Shown here one piece after another: positions 60,890-64,000 of a stretch of 64,000 bases of DNA. The notes under the pieces were generated by a model. It saw nothing but the letters and a program-made list of their open reading frames with translations. It was not told where the DNA came from and did not search any database. The DNA is from G963676095 sp963676095 (GTDB taxonomy: Bacteria; Bacteroidota; Bacteroidia; Bacteroidales; Prolixibacteraceae). Position numbers and translations under genes: made by a program. Location: assembly GCA_963676095.1 (NCBI GenBank), contig OY781040.1, positions 1,302,001-1,366,000 of the forward strand. Direction: 5' to 3'. Within the stretch, counting starts at the first letter, position 1; each line of letters starts with the position of its first letter.

Positions 60890-61606
60890 ATGGAAAGACG
60901 GAAATTTATCAGTGCTACGGGTACAATATTGCTGACCCAATCAATATTGGGGGCATCAACCGTTGCTTTTGGCAATAGTAAAAAGGAAAAAGCTTTCAGC
61001 GGTCATATTTTTCCTGAATTACCATACAGCTATGACGCCCTCGAACCTTATATTGATGCCCAAACAATGGAATTGCATTACGACAAGCATTTCAGGGGGT
61101 ATTTTAACAAATTTACGGAGGCGGTTAAAGGTACAGATGCTGTTAACCTCCCGATGGAAGAAATTTTTGCAAAGATCGCCCGGTATGGTGAAACCGTTCG
61201 TAACAACGGAGGGGGTTACTACAACCACAGGCTGTTCTGGGAAAATATGAGCCCTGAAAAAACAACAATGTCAGGAGAACTTGAACAGGCCCTTGTCAAA
61301 AATTTCGGATCCGTTGACCAGTTCAGGGAAGAATTCAGCAAAACGGCAAAAAATCATTTCGGAAGCGGATGGGCATGGCTTGTAGCCGGGTCAGATGGAA
61401 AACTATTTGTAACCGACACGCCCAATCAGGATAATCCGCTAATGAATGATGCCCCCCGCCGGGGCACCCCCCTGCTTGGACTGGATGTCTGGGAACACGC
61501 CTATTATTTGCATTACCAAAATCGTCGTGCAGAATATGTCGATAATTTTTGGAATATTGTCAACTGGAAAGCCGTCAGCACCAGGTTTCATGAGACCAAC
61601 AGCTAA
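60890..61606 (+). CDS. Exported Mn-type (or cambialistic) superoxide dismutase with Tat-like signal
   Basis: A 238-residue Fe/Mn-family superoxide dismutase. Residues 1-27 form a twin-arginine-like signal (ERRKFISATGTILL), so the enzyme is probably exported to the periplasm; most family members are cytosolic. Metal ligands are His63 (ELHYDKH), His113 (YYNHRLFW), Asp199 and His203 (DVWEHAYYL). Gly109 and the Gln in TPNQDNPL (180) match the Mn type rather than the Fe type, though Bacteroides enzymes can use either metal. It converges on the next gene with a 12-bp gap. Confidence 0.92.
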   Translation: MERRKFISATGTILLTQSILGASTVAFGNSKKEKAFSGHIFPELPYSYDALEPYIDAQTMELHYDKHFRGYFNKFTEAVKGTDAVNLPMEEIFAKIARYGETVRNNGGGYYNHRLFWENMSPEKTTMSGELEQALVKNFGSVDQFREEFSKTAKNHFGSGWAWLVAGSDGKLFVTDTPNQDNPLMNDAPRRGTPLLGLDVWEHAYYLHYQNRRAEYVDNFWNIVNWKAVSTRFHETNS

Positions 61607-61618
61607 GGAAGCAGTTCG

Positions 61619-62641
61619 TTAAATTGCAGAAGTATCTGGCTCAATCTGGTCGATCATTTTCAGGTACTTCTTTTTTTCTTTTTCAGGAAGAAGACTGGCC
61701 GTTACCGAGTTCTTAGCCAACTGACGCAAATCGGCTTTTGAAAGCTGAAGGGCTTCGGCAATCGCGAGGTAATTTTCATTAATATATCCGCCAAAATAAG
61801 CCGGGTCGTCAGAATTGACAGTAACCAGGAGCCCCAGGTCCATCAGTTTTTTCAGCGGGTGATCTTTCAGATCGGGGACCACTTTCAGGGCAAGGTTCGA
61901 AAGCGGACAGACTGTAAGCGGGATTTGCCTCGCGGCCAGTTCCCGCGCAAGCCCTTCATCATTCACCGCAGCATTTCCATGGTCGATCCTGAAAATACCG
62001 AGCAGGTCAACCGCCTCCCTGATATATTCCGCCGGGCCTTCTTCCCCTGCATGGGCAACGGTAAGGAAACCCTCTTCCCTTGCTTTGGAAAAAACCCGTT
62101 CAAACTTAGACGGAGGATTTCCTTTTTCTGAAGAATCGAGCCCGACGCCAACAATCAGGTCTTTATAATCCTGCGCTTCTTCCAGCGTACTAAAAGCCGA
62201 TTTCTCGTCCAGGTGCCGGAGAAAAGACATGATCAGCCTGCCGGATATCCCAAGCTTTTCCCTCCCGTCCTGCAAGGCATGATTTATTCCGTTAATAACT
62301 GTGGCAAACAAAACGCCCCGGGATGTGTGGGTCTGCGGATCGAAAAAAATCTCGGTATGCACCACTCCCTGCTCCCCGATCTTTTTGAGATAGGCCCAGG
62401 TCAGGTCATAAAAATCCTCCTCTTCCCTCAATACATTGGCCCCTTCGTAATAGATATCCAGAAAATCCTGGAGGTTCGAGAACCGGTAAGCTTTCTTCAA
62501 GGCTTCGACAGAGGGATATTTTAAAGAAATGCGGTTCCTCCCTGCCAGGGAAAAAAGCAATTCAGGTTCGAGTGTCCCCTCGATATGCAGGTGAAGCTCG
62601 GTCTTAGGCAATTTTCTTATAAATTCATATAATCCAGACAT
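61619..62641 (-). CDS. Adenine deaminase, ADE type of the adenosine/AMP deaminase superfamily
   Basis: A 340-residue zinc amidohydrolase. Metal ligands include His17 and His19 (ELHLHIEG); HAGEEGP, RIDHG and NSDDPAYFGGY complete the site. The HIEGTLEPELLF motif, the AGEEGPAEYIREA segment and NSDDPAYFGGYINENY match the adenine deaminase branch (yeast Aah1, Pseudomonas PA0148) rather than adenosine deaminase, whose N-terminus is typically HLDG. It would convert adenine to hypoxanthine in purine salvage. Automatic annotation would probably call it adenosine deaminase. Confidence 0.88.
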   Translation of the reverse strand: MSGLYEFIRKLPKTELHLHIEGTLEPELLFSLAGRNRISLKYPSVEALKKAYRFSNLQDFLDIYYEGANVLREEEDFYDLTWAYLKKIGEQGVVHTEIFFDPQTHTSRGVLFATVINGINHALQDGREKLGISGRLIMSFLRHLDEKSAFSTLEEAQDYKDLIVGVGLDSSEKGNPPSKFERVFSKAREEGFLTVAHAGEEGPAEYIREAVDLLGIFRIDHGNAAVNDEGLARELAARQIPLTVCPLSNLALKVVPDLKDHPLKKLMDLGLLVTVNSDDPAYFGGYINENYLAIAEALQLSKADLRQLAKNSVTASLLPEKEKKKYLKMIDQIEPDTSAI

Positions 62642-62681
62642 TTGACTGACAATTTACTATTTTCGGGAAACCTGATGGAGA

Positions 62682-64000
62682 TCATTGGCCTGATTCCTGT
62701 ACCAGGTATTCCTCAATTTTTCGTTTCTCTGTGGAAAAGTTAATTCCAACGGCTATTTTGCGACGGGGATCAGACTGATAGGGATGCAGGTACTCTTTTT
62801 CAAAAATTTGATCCAGGGCCTCCCTCGCCGATTTATCTAACTTGAGTTCAATAGCATAGATATGAGTAGCCGTTTTAACCACTACATCGCAACGACCTTT
62901 GGAGCTATGGACTTCACTTTCTACATCTATCCCGATTTTCTTAAAAGTCAGATGCATGATAATGTGAAAAACCGACTCGTGATTCGCTTTCCAGTGTTCA
63001 TAGGGAATACTGCTGATGACGCTATTCAGCTCAGTAACCATCTCATCGAGATTGTTGGTCCGCAAAGCCTTCAGTAAGTTACCGGTTACCGCATATGAAT
63101 CGTCGGGGAATACGTACCGGTAAGCGCTAAGCAGGTTATCGAGCAAACTATCTTTCACTTCCAGGTTGGGATAGTCAAGCCGGTAGGTCCTTGTGGCTGC
63201 ATCATACGCCCTGATGGTCAGGTAACCGGTTTGAAACAGCAGGGGTACCGGCAACGGATCGGCAATATTAAAATTGCTCAGGACATTGCTGCCGGCATCC
63301 CTGTTTTCAAAGTTGTATTCGCCCTGTTCTTTAATCAGTTTTACCAGAAAGGTAGGCGTTCCGGTCTGAAACCAGAAGTTATCAAAACGCTTTTGTTTCA
63401 TCAAAGAGAGAATGGAAAAGGGATTATAAAGCGTGTTCTCACCGCCCCAGGAATATCCGTTATACCATTGCTTCACCTTTTCTTTCAAGGCTTCCGGGCT
63501 AATGTTTTCTTTCTTGGACAACACCACTAACTCTTCCTTAAAATTGGATTCCAGTTCGGCCTGGGTAATACCGGTCAGATCATTCATGGTTTCCGTTATA
63601 GAAATATCTTCCAGGTTATTTAAATCAGAAAAGATACTCACTTTGGTAAAGCGGCTCACTCCGGTGATCAGCAACAGGCGGATGTAAGCGTCCGACCCTT
63701 TTATAACAGAGTAAAAAGTTTTCATGACCGATCGGTTTGCTTCAGCCAGTGGAATATTGTCCAGATAATCAATAACAGGCTTATCATATTCGTCAATCAG
63801 AATCACCACTTTCCCTTTTTCAGAAGCTTTACGGATCAGCTCTGCGAATTGCTGATCAACAGTGCTTTGTTCGAGTTTAACGCCCAGCCTGACAGCATTC
63901 TGATTGAGGGCATTAAAGATGGCGTTGGTCATCCCCATGCTCGCCACCCCAATATCGGAAAAAGAAATCCGGATCACCGGATGTTTTTGCTCCCAGTTCC
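62682..64000 (-). CDS. AAA-ATPase-like / PD-(D/E)XK nuclease-like protein, N-terminus cut off (partial)
   Basis: The frame is open through the right edge of the window (the codons before residue V of VIRISFSDIGV read NWEQKHP), so the GTG at 63977 is not the start and the Walker A region is missing. About 439 residues are visible. VVILIDEYDKPVIDYL is the Walker B region of the AAA-ATPase-like family PF09820; the C-terminus (EVHSSKGRCDVVVKTATHIYAIELKLDKSAREALDQI) is the PD-(D/E)XK-like domain PF08011 with Asp and Glu-x-Lys. These proteins are numerous in Bacteroidota and their function is unproven; roles in DNA or nucleoprotein processing have been suggested. Confidence 0.88.
   Translation of the reverse strand, partial: NWEQKHPVIRISFSDIGVASMGMTNAIFNALNQNAVRLGVKLEQSTVDQQFAELIRKASEKGKVVILIDEYDKPVIDYLDNIPLAEANRSVMKTFYSVIKGSDAYIRLLLITGVSRFTKVSIFSDLNNLEDISITETMNDLTGITQAELESNFKEELVVLSKKENISPEALKEKVKQWYNGYSWGGENTLYNPFSILSLMKQKRFDNFWFQTGTPTFLVKLIKEQGEYNFENRDAGSNVLSNFNIADPLPVPLLFQTGYLTIRAYDAATRTYRLDYPNLEVKDSLLDNLLSAYRYVFPDDSYAVTGNLLKALRTNNLDEMVTELNSVISSIPYEHWKANHESVFHIIMHLTFKKIGIDVESEVHSSKGRCDVVVKTATHIYAIELKLDKSAREALDQIFEKEYLHPYQSDPRRKIAVGINFSTEKRKIEEYLVQESGQ

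Noticed and set aside
63975..63977. GTG as start of the AAA-ATPase/PD-(D/E)XK gene
   Set aside because: The frame stays open to the window edge with family-like residues before it, and the Walker A region is missing; the gene is cut by the window.
1..64000. CRISPR arrays, rRNA, tRNA genes and prophage
   Set aside because: No regularly spaced repeats, ribosomal RNA cores, cloverleaf sequences or phage structural genes were seen when reading the intergenic regions on both strands.

Overview
The window is a chromosomal segment of a Bacteroidota bacterium, probably a Bacteroidales or Marinilabiliales-type anaerobe or facultative anaerobe. The evidence is the set of gene families (Na+-NQR, TonB-dependent receptors with carboxypeptidase-regulatory-like N-termini, a T9SS type A sorting domain, a NagB-PIG-L fusion, a DUF4922 protein), the lack of Shine-Dalgarno sequences, and repeated promoters of the Bacteroidota type TTG-N18-20-TAnnTTT(G/A). 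No rRNA, tRNA or CRISPR array was seen.

Layout. 1-4.1 kb: the 3' part of a Na+-translocating NADH:quinone reductase operon (nqrB partial, then nqrC, D, E, F), a terminator, and a candidate small RNA on the minus strand. 4.9-6.9 kb: a NagB-like deaminase fused to a PIG-L deacetylase. 7.0-13.7 kb: a five-gene plus-strand cluster (GHL10 hydrolase, GT2, a DUF4922 GalT/HIT-like protein, a SpoIID protein without an export signal, an AmpG-type permease), best read as a cell-wall sugar or muropeptide salvage locus. 14-20 kb: an exported TIM-barrel lipoprotein, an outer-membrane receptor, and a BlaI/BlaR1-type pair whose promoter carries three operators at an exact 20-bp pitch. 20-25.4 kb: peroxiredoxin, Tat-exported oxidoreductase, PlsC acyltransferase, cation/proton antiporter. 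25.4-27.3 kb: a queuosine operon (transporter, queC, queF) with a visible preQ1-I-like riboswitch. 27.3-30.7 kb: a relic of a DHA2 transporter, then larE-larC-larB for the nickel-pincer cofactor. 30.9-33.1 kb: a methyltransferase and a DEAD-box helicase. 33.1-36.7 kb: siderophore-type TonB receptor with a PepSY protein.

36.8-42.9 kb is one minus-strand operon: ATP-grasp ligase, glutamate-cysteine ligase and two ABC half-transporters that look like an asymmetric heterodimer, which suggests low-molecular-weight thiol synthesis coupled to export. 43-46.8 kb: acyl-CoA ligase with its XRE-cupin regulator, and a SIS-domain protein with an isochorismatase-family hydrolase. 46.9-49.4 kb: a T9SS-secreted serine protease. 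49.6-55.1 kb: a sugar-phosphate operon (PHP protein, aldolase-dehydrogenase fusion, zinc dehydrogenase, FSA-type transaldolase). 55.1-60.6 kb is the accessory part: an IS110-family element whose transposase is split by a -1 frame change at a run of nine A, and an AT-rich two-gene surface-protein operon. 60.9-64 kb: an exported superoxide dismutase, an adenine-deaminase-type amidohydrolase, and the C-terminal part of an AAA-ATPase/PD-(D/E)XK protein cut by the window edge.

The sites most worth following are the preQ1 riboswitch, the triple BlaI operator, the cytosolic-looking SpoIID/DUF4922/AmpG cluster, the thiol-synthesis/ABC operon and the candidate small RNA. All functions are read from sequence by eye; no database search was run.
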